Shown in pieces: positions 36,081 to 47,662 of a stretch of 64,000 nt of DNA. The position numbers and the translations under genes were made by a program. Below the pieces are notes generated by a model that did not search any database, had not been told where the DNA came from, and saw only the letters and a list, made by a program, of their open reading frames with translations. Position 1 is the first letter of the stretch, and every line of letters starts with the position of its first letter. Location: positions 8,611,725 to 8,675,724 of the forward strand of contig CM034129.1 of NCBI GenBank assembly GCA_019914995.1, read 5' to 3'. The stretch comes from Acanthochlamys bracteata. Its lineage: Eukaryota > Streptophyta > Magnoliopsida > Pandanales > Velloziaceae.

Positions 36081-37266
36081 CTATTGAAGGTGAATCAGGC
36101 TCGGCCGGATAGCTAGACTATTAGATGCGGCCTAGTGAGCTGGCACAGCTGGGGTCGGCCTAGTAAATCAGTCCAACTGGGCTTGACACAGCAACCTAAG
36201 GAAGCAGCGCCTGCTCGGACGGTCGTCGAGGAAGACGCCAGCAAAGTCGAGCCCTAACAGTCATAGATTGGGGCGATTAGAGTCATACTGAACCAATTGG
36301 GGCTGATCAACCGGAGTTAGTCAGATGCTATCAAGGGATCCGCGGGCTGATTGAGAACACTGAGGCTGCTGCCAAGAGGTGCAGTGGTAGCGGAGGTGAT
36401 CGGATTGCAAGGGTGAGTATAATCTGAGAAAACCTCGGAGGACGATCGCGTCGTAGATCACGGCGGGGCGCCTGGAGAACGGAGACGTGCATGGCGATGC
36501 GGCACGCGGGACAGAGAGAGGCGGAGCTCGGGCGAACGCTTTCGAGGTGCCAACTAGAGATGTAAAAATTGGCCGGGCCAAACTGGCCAGCCCGTGGCTC
36601 GGTTATCGGCCCGTCCAGTCCGATGAACAGTGACAGAATCAGGTCGGTCCGGCTCGATCTAATGGGCAGGACGGGCCGATTAGGTTGGTCCATCGGGCGG
36701 CCCACCCGTCCGGATACTGTTTATATTGATCGGTCAATATGGATCATTGACCTGGTCAAAATTGACCGTTGACCAGATCAAATTTTAATTAAAAAATATT
36801 TTTATATTACTAAAAAATAAATTTTAAAAATAAAAAATATTTATTTTTTTATTTTATTCTTAAAAATAATTTTTAATTTCTATTTTTTATATAAAATAAA
36901 AATATAAATCAAATAAATTGGTCGAATCGTGAGAATTGAAACCGGGCTGGTCCGGCCCGGATATTTTATCCAAACCGGGCCAGTCCGGCTCGCACGTTTT
37001 TGCATCTATAGTGCCAACATGAGCGGGCAACGCGAGCACAAGAGCATGCAGCGTGGGCCACGAGAGAAGTAAAGTTATTAAGGTTGATTAAGGTGTATCA
37101 CAGAAAGTGAATTATAACGCGAGTATTCAATAGAGTGTTAGAGAGCTCTCTCTGAGAGCGTAAAGAGAAACTTGCGTTCGTAATAGCACTGAAGTTAAAT
37201 AATTTATGCGCAGTGAATATATCTATTTAAATTATCAATAGTTTATTTTATTTTTTGTTGTGCTAT
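36081..37266. other. GC-rich patch of unknown origin, with a nested MITE
   Basis: Composition changes sharply at about 36080: the segment to 36554 and its continuation from 37011 to about 37070 are GC-rich with many CG dinucleotides, unlike anything else non-coding here. Open frames on both strands reflect low stop-codon density, and none matches a family I know. The right part (37070-37230, with CTCTCTCTGAGAGCG) reads like a retroelement leader or LTR. A decayed GC-rich retroelement LTR is my best guess, weakly held. Confidence 0.4.
36555..37010. mobile_element. hAT-type MITE with perfect 8-bp target duplication
   Basis: The 456-bp element starts TAGAGATGTAAAAATTGGCC and ends GTTTTTGCATCTATA; the right terminus on the minus strand is TATAGATGCAAAAAC. 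It is flanked on both sides by exactly GTGCCAAC (36547-36554 and 37011-37018), an 8-base duplication characteristic of hAT transposition. Subterminal GGCCGGGCC/CCGGCTCG motifs recur. No transposase is encoded, so it is non-autonomous. Confidence 0.85.
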
Positions 37267-37274
37267 GTTTGTAA

Positions 37275-38074
37275 CATAGTTGTCAGAATTGGACCAAATA
37301 TCGAACCGAAAAATTATTCGGATTACGATTTTCGAGTTGATCCGCCGGATCAACCGATTGAAACGTCGGATCAATAATATTAAAATATTTTTAACTAATA
37401 ATAATTATTATTATTATAGTGAAAAATACTGTTATTATGGCACTAGTAATAATTACAGCAGCAGTAATCACAGTTAAAAATTAGAATATTTTTACTATGA
37501 TATTACTATCAATAACAACAGCAATAACAATCACAAAAAAAATTAAAGTATTGTCACCATGACATTACCATCACCAATAATAATAGTAACAATAAAAATT
37601 TATAATAAAAAATATTTAAATAAATTAGGAGATTAGAAAAAGATTAAATCATAAAATAGATATAACCAATTTTTTTAAGTATATACATATTTGAGTCTGA
37701 ATATTTTACAATATAAAATTTTAAAAATCACTAATAATTGATATTTACAAATAAGATATAATCAATTATATTTTTGCATTATTATATCTAAATACAAAAT
37801 TTAAATTACATATTATTTTTCAATATAAAATAATTAATAATTATTTTTGTTTTAAATATATCATTAATGTAAATTTTTTTTAATTAATTTTTTTAAAATT
37901 TTATTTAATCCGGTTTGATCCGGATGGACGGATCGATCATATTGAAACGGGTTGAAGCGGATAAGAAAAGGTCAATTGCATATACGATTTTTTTATAAAT
38001 TCGGACTGATTTATCGTCCAAATCGATAGTTTTCGGGTTGACCAGGACGGTTCGGTTTGAATCTGACGACAATA
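37275..38074. mobile_element. hAT-type non-autonomous element (copy 2) with perfect 8-bp target duplication
   Basis: The 800-bp element parallels 28617-29441 from end to end: CATAGTTGTCAGAATTGGAC start, CGGATCAA subterminal repeats, an AATAATAATTATTATTATTA core, and the end TCTGACGACAATA. It is flanked by GTTTGTAA on both sides (37267-37274 and 38075-38082), an exact 8-base duplication. The right terminus has mutated (GACGACAATA where GACAACTATG is expected). It sits close to the truncated end of the 4CL-like pseudogene. Confidence 0.85.
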
Positions 38075-38099
38075 GTTTGTAATAGAATATTTGATATTA

Positions 38100-39860
38100 G
38101 TACTAAATGATTTTGTTTTGGGACTAGAGTTACCGCTCTCATAACAGCGATCCCTTTCAAACTGAACGAAACTCTATACATGTGAAACGGTGGAGCCTTT
38201 ACAAACTGCAAACGAGGTGACCTTCGGTCTCCGTGAACAACATGGAGGGGCTCAATTCGAGCAAACAAAGTTTTCGGTGAGACAGCAGCACCACCTTGAC
38301 ATTTCCTGTCATTTCTGGTGAGAACAGTACCACTGCCGAGTCCAAAAGATTTACTTTGTCAATTTCAAACAATTCTTTGGCAGTTGTGTGATACACCTCC
38401 GAATGTAGTTACAACTAACTAAAGAGAGTTACATAAGGGCGCACAAATTTCGTAAAAATACAATTTAAAACGGTAATTTAAAACATGTGATGTAATTTTA
38501 GAATTAAATTTTGATAAAAATAGATTCAGTGAGAAAATAAAAAATTTTTGAAATAATAATTAAAATACGTTAAGTAAGCCAAAGTTAAAATCTATAGGAA
38601 GGAGATGAAAGGGATATTTGGGAGTACTTATAAAATAAATTTTTGTAAAATAAAAAATATTTTTATTTTATTTTAATAAAAAATTTTACTTATCTTAATT
38701 TTAAAAAAATAAAATTAAGCAATAAAAAATTTTTATTACGCATAATTTTTTAATTTTTTCTGAATTTTTAAATAAATTTTATAAAATATTATAAATATTT
38801 TATTAAAAAATATAAAATAAAAAATTGATAAAAAAACTTTTTAGGTAAGTGTTGCTAAACAATTTTGGAGTTCGGTATTATTAAAATATGCCCTAAGTGA
38901 CATTGAATTTATTAATTATAAAAACACCACTTCTTCTGACATACACCTATTTATAGATGTAACATTCATACACATGTAGAATTACAACTAGAACACTGCT
39001 AATCTAAAACAATATTTAAATCATCTAAAATAACTTAGAGTCCTGACTAGATCAAGTGCCTTAAAAAGGCTCACTCGATGTCTCCCGGATTATACCCGGT
39101 GGATTTTTTGCACGCCGGGACACTATATAAATGGTGTTTATAGAATAGTGTTTGGCACTAGCATACTTTATGAAAAGTGTACTTGCACTTTATTATGCAC
39201 TTTGGCTACCCACCAAGGTGAACTAGAAGGGCACTCTTTTGTGCCCTCAGGTCCTACACCTCATGCAAGCCCCGCATGTGATCACTGGCCTCAGGTAGAT
39301 ATTCTACTGCAACTTTTTATCCATTTGTGTTAACATCTTCTCCATTCGTATTATTATCAACAAGAATTCCTGCATAAAAGAAACAAATCGAGTAGAATCT
39401 TGTTAGTTTGAGTTCAGTGGTAGTTCGGTTACCGTTGATAAAGTAGCTAATGCGATAGCGGGGTTAACAAGAGAAACGAGGCAAAAAAATCTCTACATGA
39501 GTTAAAACGTGGTTAGTTTGAGAGACAGTTACTCCGATAGAAGAGAAAGGTACCGAACAGAAATCTTAAGAGACGAGAACGATGATGAACCCACGTCAGA
39601 CTTTGAGAGTAATGTAATTGTTTCTGAGAGCAAAGCAAGAGCGCAAGAGAAGAGATAGGTGAAAGCGATAGAGGTTCTGTAATGGATTCTATAAAGGTAG
39701 GGAAGGGATGGAGTCGAGAAGGGATTAAAGAAAAAGCGTAAGAAGTGAAAAGAAATGTAAGGATTCCGGAGGCAGTTGTAGTGATAACGCAGCGTGGAGT
39801 CTTTAGAACATTTTCGTGGCGAACCAGTAGCCGTTGCTGCGGTCGATCACCGGTTGCAGT
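38100..39860 (-). pseudogene. Truncated, inverted 4CL-like pseudogene
   Basis: Minus-strand segments match the first exon of the intact gene at 30121. 39860-39395 covers residues about 13-165 in shifting frames (FTSYAFSLIPSRLHPFPTFI against [20 protein letters not shown]). 38395-38110 covers residues about 188-270, including the decayed P-loop LFSPEMTGNVKVVLLSHR. Damage includes several frameshifts, an in-frame stop (KMF-stop), loss of the P-loop glycines and serines, an insertion of about 1 kb (38400-39394), and absence of everything after residue ~270. It arose as an inverted duplicate of the neighbouring family member and is non-functional. Confidence 0.85.
38400..39394. other. Insertion inside the 4CL-like pseudogene
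   Basis: About 1 kb absent from the intact paralogue's first exon. It contains one AT-rich foldback repeat (about 38610-38870, starting TTTGGGAGTACTTATAAAAT) and a separate mixed-composition block at 39050-39330 of unknown origin. Confidence 0.5.
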
Positions 39861-39894
39861 TAGACATACATTATACGGGGCGTTTGGCATTGAG

Positions 39895-40115
39895 TTTGAA
39901 GTGTTTATCATTTCAAATTAATACTTCACATTTTCAATAAATCTTTTACGGCATCCAAGAATTTTAAAAAAAATTATATACCGTAAAAATTTTTAGATGT
40001 ATAATTTATATTTTTAGGTAAAAAAAAGTTTATTTTCTAAAAAATCTTAAACATAATTTATTTTAAAAATTTTATATTTTATAAGCATTTTTAAACGTTT
40101 TTATTTCACTCCGAG
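39895..40115. repeat. AT-rich foldback repeat, divergent copy
   Basis: Begins GGCGTTTGGCATTGAGTTTG and ends ATAAGCATTTTTAAACG, with the usual A/T-run core; a diverged member of the dispersed family. It lies just upstream of the WDR74 gene leader. Confidence 0.5.
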
Positions 40116-40577
40116 TAAATTAGTGATTTTGATTAATGTTGGGCGGTATTTACAAAAAATTAGTATATTATAGAACAGGGCATACTTGTTTTATCTGTTT
40201 TATTTAGAACCACGTGTTAAGATTATAAATAATCTTGGATTTACATCTAAAATTCGTTTAAAGATTTGGATTCCTATTGGATACAATCCGTTTCCGAATC
40301 TCATTATTATAAAGAATCCATCTCCATTCAGGTTGGTTTTTTCTCCGTCTCTAAACCCCCACCGCCGCCTTCTCGCCGCCGCTTATCCGCCAGTCTGCCT
40401 TTTTTTTCGGCTCTCCTCTGTCTCTATGCCTCCGTCTATCTATATCTTGTTGTAGTTCAGAGTGTGATAAGATTGTTGTGTAGTGGTGAGTAAATTTCAT
40501 TGAGAATATTGTTGTACAGTTCTAAATTTGGGTTTTCAACATTTTTTCTTCAATTTAATGCTGAAGAGGAGTAGACA

Positions 40578-43500
40578 ATGCCAAGAACAATAGCTGTAGA
40601 TTGCCCCGGTTGCCCTCCTCTAAGGGTTTTGACAACAGATGTTTTGGGTCTTGTTAAAGGTAAAAACTTTATCTAATTTAGATGGAAAAAGAACATTTTT
40701 CACTCGTTTTTTATACTATTTTGTTTCGTTTTATTTAATTTTTTGCTGTCTATGTTGATAGTTGTTGAAGCTCGTGGAAAATCTGTGATACCCAAGGTAG
40801 TTGAAACATGGGGACAACCTGACGCTTCCAGTAGCGTGCTCGCAGCTTCACTTGCTGATAGGGAGAATAATCCGGTTTGTATAGTTAGGAACGCATTTTA
40901 TCAGCGTCTATGCACTTGCAATTCTTTCTTGTTCAAAAATTTCTTTCTAAAATAGAAGTTCCACATGCAGTTGATCAAATAGTGTACATCTCATCTGTTT
41001 AAAAAAAAATCTGATTCACTGATTCAGATTTCTTTTCCGCTCGATAACAGGTCCTGGCCATTGCACGTAGAAGTGGATTGGTAAAAATCTTTTCTCTTCA
41101 TATGTACCTTTGTGGTCTCTGTTTGTAAGTCAAATTTATCACTATGCTGTCTCATGGTATGCAGATTGAGTTTCGTAACTCTTTGAATGGAGATATTCTA
41201 GCTTCAGCTAAAGTAAGTGAGGAGTCATCTAATGATTTAGAGGAGGATCCGTTAGTTGGATTGCATCTCCTTGATAAAAAGCAAGTCGAATTAGCATCCA
41301 GGTATACTTTTTTTAAGTTCAGTGAATTTTGCATCTTGAAGCTACAGTTGATTAATCAATTTAACCCATTTTGCTAGCTTTATTTGCATTGCTATGGACA
41401 ATGTGTTCCATTATCACATTCCATGAAGATTTGCCAATCTTTCCTAGCTCTTTTCACCTTAGTGCATTTATGTTGGTGTGCTTGTAGCATGATGTCTCTA
41501 AGTGCAATACAAATATTTGCCATGTAGCTGTGTTCAAATTGATTGAAGAACATTGATGTCAGGAGATCAATGGCAGGGGCGGATTATTTATTTGATAGTG
41601 GAAATGCAGAGTTTCTCTGGCTAACCATGTAAAATATGTTTTTGGAGTTTGACATAATTATAGTTATTTTCCAAGTCCGACAGGTAGCATTTTAAGGATT
41701 GCTTGCCATGTTTGGCAGCTGGTATGATTTTGTAGCAACCTTGTTACAGCAGTTAGCCATGATTATAGTTCTTTAATAATGTCGCTGTTGAAATTATTGT
41801 TTCATTTGGATCCTCTATCTAATATTTGCACAGTACTGTTTTATGTTACTTGTACATCTTGTCAGTTGCCATTTGTATTATGTGATTTTCTTGGAACCAT
41901 CTAATCTTTTCCTTTATTGCACCAAGTAGCTAGCTTACATTTCTTTATTTATGTTTGTTCCTGATGCCAGCTTTATTAAGCATCTCCCTTAACCTACCTA
42001 AGTTTGTGTCTTTGTTTTCCTTAAAATAAATTAGAGTATAAAGAAATGTAGGATTTGGCTCCTAGTTTGTCTATTGATTAGGGAATCTTTCGTTTCCAGG
42101 GCAATTGTATTTCTAACATGCAGTGAGAAGGGGAAAGCTTGTTTGAGATCCATTGATACGAAAAATGCACCAAAGGAAGCTGATCATATTGATTCAGTGA
42201 ACAAATGGCAGGTATCAAACTCTGGGAATGTTTTGTGTTCTTCAATACATGGTTCTGGGAACCATTGTTTGTTTGGAGGGTGAGTTACAGTGGCCTTCAT
42301 GAAGGCCCTTCCCTCACTTTTTGCTGATCATTTTATGTTGGTTCCTTTATTTTCGTAAGTTCCTTCTATGTAAATTTTTGTTGGTTTGTTTGTGATTAGG
42401 AAAGGCATTGAAGTAAATATTTGGGATCTTAATAAATTTGGAAAAATTTGGACAGCCAAATCTGTGAGTATTTCTAGCTTCTAGTTTATCGAAATACTTT
42501 CTACGACTCTTGTAGATAAAAACTTCATTGCTGATGTCTTTTTTTTTCTTGTAGCCCCCAAGCAATAGCCTCGGGATATTCACACCAACCTGGTTTACTG
42601 CTGCAACTTTTCTCAGTAAAGAAGATCATCGTAAAATTGCAGCTGGTACAAACAACCATCAGGTGATAATTCACTGCTTTTGAACATGATTTCTGGAATA
42701 TTGAACGTGGTTTGGCAATTATGGACATTTTACAGTGTCCTTTAGACTCATGCTAGAAAGAGGAATTTGTGTGATTGTGTAATATTGATTTCTGATTTCT
42801 CTGCAACTCAAAGTTAATTTGAGTCGAAGCATGCTACAAAGTGGCACAGCATTCTTAGATGAACTTTTTAAAATGGATCAAGGAACTGGAATCATGACTG
42901 TGTAAACACTTTTGTCTTTCTGATAGTAATTAGTTGACGTGTTCATAAGGAAAACTAGATGACACATGCTGCAATCTCAGATGTTGCTTATAATATTCAC
43001 ACTGCAGATTCTGTCAGAGTGTATAACTATGTGCTTCTACGCAGGTCCGTCTTTATGATATATCTTCCCAAAGAAGGCCTGTTTTATCAGTCAGTTTCCG
43101 GGAGTCTTCTATTAAGGCAGTTACTGCAGATTTAGATGGCTATACTATTTACGTTGGAACAGGAAGAGGAGACCTTGCTTCATTTGATATGCGAACAGGT
43201 ACCTGAAATTCCTCAAGGAGAGAATTAAGTTCTCATTATCAGATGTTGGTAGTTAGTATTAGGATTATTCTGTCACTTCTCATCCTCAAGTGCTATTCTT
43301 TACACTTTTTAATCAACCCCAAGTAGGCAATAGAGTATCCTTCATCTGTATACTGTGTTAGAGTCTACCTAGAGGAAGCAGTAAGGAGGCAATCTCATTT
43401 AAAAATATTTCACATATACAATGCTTCAGTTGAACTGCTATCGAATAATGATTATTTTGCATAGGAAAATTGCTGGGATGTTTTATTGGCAAATGTTCAG

Positions 43501-46259
43501 GAAGCATCAGGTCTATAGCTAGGCATCCAAAGTTGCCTGTAATTGCCTCATGTGGTAAGATTATCCTTCCCGTTAGTGTCACTATGCTAATTGCCTTATT
43601 GTTTCCTGGTACAACTGTCGAGCTATTGTTACTTGACTGAACTTTTCTTTTAAGTTTTGGTGTTCGGTGAGATTTTAGCATTAAATGCTGCCAAAGAGTG
43701 GAAAACTACATTTGAAATTTACTAGGATTGAAGTACTCTATAATAGAATGAAAACTTTTCGTGATATATCAGAAAATAATCTGTCACTCTGGAAAAGTGG
43801 CAATTGGAAATTCGTCGTTGTTGTGTTTTCTTTCTTCTTTCTTGGACAGTAGTGCAAGAATAGTTCAGCTATTCGCTTATGCATGCCAGGTCAATACTTA
43901 ATACTTTTATTCTTTTATTCATGGATCATTTTATGACTCTAATTGCTCTTGCATGCACTATTGCTGCAACATTCTGTTACATTTTAATTTTGAGGTTCAA
44001 GGCTATTTACAATGAATTAAGTAACCTTACAATGAAGCTTGTGACTTTTTTATTCAATTTCTGAAAGCAGATACAAATGCCATTTCTACCTTATTTTTGT
44101 CCAAGAAATTTGAAGGGAGGGTGGAAATAGAATTAGATGGAAACACGGTATACTATGTTGCCATGTATATGCAAATCCATTTCTCTCTTCCTCTCTACTC
44201 TTGACACATTGCATAGACGAAGTGCAAAGGCAGTTTTTGGATTGTAAGCATAGCCGAAAAAATTCAATTTTGTAAAAGCTCTTCATGGCTTGTTGTGTTG
44301 GCTTCATAAATAAATGTCAATGCGGCTCCTTATGGCAGTCACATTTGCAAGTTGCACATCTGCATTATCTTGTAGTTCATATCATATTATGCATATAACT
44401 TTTTGTAGGATTGGATAGCTATTTGCGTGTCTGGGATGTGAAGACTCGACAGCTTCTTTCTGCGGTATGTTGCCAAGACATTGCTTTCATGCAATTGGGT
44501 TGTAGTTTTATAGTGATGTTGATAACCATCTTACATTGTTAGCCCTTAAGACATTTTGATTTGTACCAAGTTCTTGCATCTTTACCTTTTCAATTTATTC
44601 AACCGAGTTGGTTTTCTGAAATTAATAGTAAAGGGCTTATAGTGTAATTTGTAATATAACTCCATAGGGCACCTGGCATCCCTTCTGTAGCCGATATCTG
44701 GATTGGATGTAGGATAGTAGCGCTGTTGTGTTAGACCATCACTTTTGGGCTATAAGACATTTTTTGGAGGACATATTAAATGGTAAGAACAGAATCATAC
44801 TTAGATGAGACCTACGACACTGCTAAATGGCTGTTATTACAGTTTCTTATACTGATCTCAGAAATCAGGAAAGTGTATTATGAACCACTAAGGAAATGAG
44901 CTTTTCTTGAACACCTCAACTTTATTCTGTAATATTTCTCATATTCCTAGTTATGCGTAATTCGGTAGTCGGTACCATTCTGGATCTTGCGATAATTGAG
45001 GCACTGCTTTTGATTGCAATAGTTTGTTCTGTACTACCCAACTTCTGCTATGATCTGTACAATTAGAAATGTTGTCTTTGTACATTCTTTTAAAATCTTG
45101 GTTATTCTTCCATATCATATAATTTTCTAACTTGTTTGATTACAGGTCTTCCTTAAGCAACACCTCACCAATGTGGTCATCGATTCACATTTTTCCGGCC
45201 AAGGTGAACTATCTTGCCTGCATTTATTTTGATATTTACCAAATCTAAATGGTGAGCTTAGAGAAGAAGGCAACCATCTTTAGTGATAATCTATTGTTTA
45301 GTTTAGCTTATAGAATTTCTAGGACTTGAGTGCATGCATGCGATGATATGTGACATTTTATCATGAGGCACAATGGATTAGGTTTAGCTTTTCTCCTTGT
45401 GTCTTCTACTCTGCTCTTGTTTGTCTGATGAATATCTTCGCTTTGGGCATGACTTTTCTTTGTCATCTGCGGATTCATTGAAACTCCTAGCACTAGGCTT
45501 GCATGCTTGATCACCATCATAACCATGTTCTTACTTTTCTTGGTCTTGACCTTACTCTTATCCTTCTGGACTATTTGCTGTTTTTAGTTTGGAAATATTG
45601 ATCCTCATCCTCATCTTCAGACCCTTCATTAAATGATCCTTGTTTTTCCTGGCTTTATGAATGCTTGCTGCCTTGTCCTTTGTCTTCTTGCTTGCAGGTT
45701 TCAACACTTCATTATCCTACTATGACCTTTTATCATACTATGACCTTTTATGGCTTGTAAATGCTTTCTGCAAGTTATTGAAGATAATGGAATTGGGAAC
45801 TTCAGTTTATTGATCGGCTTTTTATCTGCAGGCAATTCTGCTGATAAAATGGGGGACTCGCAAGTTATTGATCAGTCTGAAGGTGAAGATAATGAAGTGT
45901 TGAAACCTGAAAGCAAGAAGACAAAGGACAAGGCAGTAAGCATTCATAAAGCCAGGAAAAACAAGGATCATTTTAATGAAGGATATGAAGATGAGGATGA
46001 GGATCTATATTTCCAAACTGAAAACAGCAAAAAGTCCAGGCAGAAGGATAAGAGTAAGGTCAAGACCATGAAAAGCAGGAACATGTTCAGTGATGTTGAT
46101 CAAGCATGCAAGCCTAGTGCTAGGAGTTTCAATGAACCTGCAGATGACAAAGAAAAGTCATGCCCAAAGCGAAGATATTCATCAGACAAAGAAGAACTGA
46201 GTAGAAGACACAAGGAGAAAAAGAGTAAGAAGAACCTTGGGCAGAGAGAGCATAGCTAA
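40578..46259 (+). CDS. WDR74: WDR74/NSA1-like WD40 protein, ribosome biogenesis
   Basis: Twelve exons in consistent phase give 499 residues: 40578-40659, 40762-40874, 41051-41080, 41165-41301, 42100-42279, 42400-42463, 42555-42662, 43045-43198, 43465-43554, 44409-44464, 45146-45203, 45832-46259. The N-terminus (MPRTIAVDCPGCPPLR), and KVVEARGKSVIP across the first splice, are typical of plant NSA1/WDR74. A beta-propeller occupies about 1-357, with recognisable blades around VRLYDISSQRRPVLSVSF, GDLASFDMRTG and LDSYLRVWDVKTRQLLSA. The last exon encodes a 142-residue highly charged Lys/Glu tail (KKTKDKAVSIHKARKNKDH, KRRYSSDKEELSRRHKEKKS), probably nucleolar-targeting. WDR74/Nsa1 binds pre-60S particles with the Mak5 cluster/NVL and is removed by that AAA-ATPase. 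The 5' leader is CT-rich with a likely intron (donor GTGAGT near 40484). The last intron holds an inverted copy of the last exon. Confidence 0.92.
45389..45716 (-). repeat. Inverted copy of the WDR74 last exon inside its last intron (left arm)
   Basis: Read on the minus strand, this intronic segment reproduces 45888-46221 of exon 12 with only scattered differences, about 5% in the first 130 bases and about 9% in the rest by eye. It includes GATAATGAAGTGTTGAAACC at one end and CACAAGGAGAAAA at the other. A one-base loss (ATTTAATG for ATTTTAATG) breaks its reading frame, so it is a non-coding duplicate of the exon rather than the reverse. Confidence 0.92.
45888..46221 (+). repeat. WDR74 exon 12 arm of the intragenic inverted repeat (right arm)
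   Basis: Sense partner of 45389-45716; the arms are separated by a 171-base spacer that contains the final 3' splice acceptor (AG at 45830-45831). Transcribed together, the arms can form a stem of about 330 base pairs. Confidence 0.9.
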
Positions 46260-47046
46260 TGACACAACAAAAGAACTTGAAATACCTTTTGGTGATGGAA
46301 AGCAACTATGCATGACTAGAACATAGTTGGAAATTCTTGAGGTAAAGCGCATATGCCGGAGTATAAGAATGGCAAGCCAAAGACTGCAACAACCAAGTGG
46401 CCTGCTTAAATGTAGGAGTATTCACAGGCTTCCACATTTCTGTGTCTCCATCTTTTTGATCAATGTAGTGGGTCTTCCCGGGTACCGTATTAATTAACAG
46501 GGGTAGCAGAGTTTCCCTTACTGAAGGGGTGGGTGGCTGTTGTATTTGGCATAAAAGGTAAGGCGTTTGTATTGTTTGAATATTTAACTTTTAAAATTAT
46601 CTTCCTGTGACTATAAGAGGCTCAAACTAAGTTTATAACTCGCTATAAGTGAATCCAGAGATTTTCAATGATCAAACAAAATGGTCGTCTGGAAAAGAAC
46701 AAATTCTGAAGGCTCAGTTAGATGTGGACTGCATCGGCCTATTTTAGCCCGTTAGGAATATTCAAATATTTGGCGTTCATTACATATAGCGAGTATTTAT
46801 GAAATAAATTTTTTAAAATAAAAAATATTTTTGTTTTATTTTAATAAATAAGTTCTATTATTTTAATTTTAAAAAAATAATAATAAAATTAAAAAATTTA
46901 TTATGAAAATGTTTGTACACGTTTTAAATTTTTAAATAAATTTTATAAAATATTATAAAAAATTTATTAAAAAAGATAAAATAAAAAACTTGAAAATTGT
47001 TTTTTCCAGAAATAATCGTTGATAAACGGCCATTGTAATCGGAATT

Positions 47047-47662
47047 TGTTAGGCTAAGAGTGAGTATATTAGTCCCACATTGAATAAAGATAAGATGAGA
47101 AGGAGTTTATATATATTAGAGAGCTTCATAATTTATAGGTTTAAGCTTTTAGGTTGAATTGAATTTTCTAGTGTATGGATCGAACCTTTCGGATATCTTA
47201 TCTTAATTAACTTTTCGAATATTGTATCTCCCCAACAGTCGTATCAGAGCCGATGATTTGTCAGAGAGTCCGATGCACGTAATAGTTTTCTCTGATAGTG
47301 GGTGAGTAGGTTAAGAGCAGTGTGACTCACATAGGACTTTCGTAAAGTGGGAGTGAAAATTCGGATCAAGTTGGGTCTAATGGCTGGCTCTTAGTTGGTG
47401 CCAAATGCCTGGAATTCTAAGCGATCGACGTATTTGGTGCACGATAGGATGCTTGGATGAGGAGAAAATATGAGCGACTCATTCTTGAAAGAGAAATTGT
47501 TGGGCTAAGAGTGAGTAGATTATTTCCATATTGAATAAAAGTAAGATAAGAATGAGATTAATATATTAGAAAATTTTATAATATATTGGCTTAAATTTTT
47601 AGATTAAATTGAATTTTTTAGTATATGGATCAGACCCTTCGAATGTTTTATCTTAATTAACT
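47047..47662 (+). mobile_element. TRIM (terminal-repeat retrotransposon in miniature)
   Basis: The left terminal repeat 47047-47237 begins TGTTAGGCTAAGAGTGAGTA and ends CTCCCCAACA, with TG/CA borders. Immediately after it is CGTATCAGAGCCGATG (47240-47255), a tRNA-iMet-type primer-binding site (normally TGGTATCAGAGCC). The second terminal repeat begins at 47498 with TGTTGGGCTAAGAGTGAGTA, is preceded by a purine tract (GAAAGAGAAA), and can be followed to about 47662, where its last ~30 bases are lost. The internal part is only about 260 bases and non-coding. Size and layout define a TRIM. Confidence 0.85.

Noticed and set aside
36321..36772. Overlapping 67-124 codon frames in the GC-rich island
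   Set aside because: The stop-poor composition explains them; they run across the border of a MITE insertion and match no family I know.
45308..45526. Minus-strand 72-codon frame as an antisense gene
   Set aside because: It is the frame-shifted inverted duplicate of WDR74 exon 12; there is no start context or independent structure.
47047..47237. Cassandra-type TRIM (5S rRNA-bearing LTR)
   Set aside because: I could not find a 5S-like internal promoter block in the terminal repeat; only the short CCCACATTG phrase is reminiscent.
47239..47255. tRNA gene suggested by TATCAGAGCC
   Set aside because: It is the primer-binding site of the TRIM (complementary to a tRNA 3' end); there is no cloverleaf around it.
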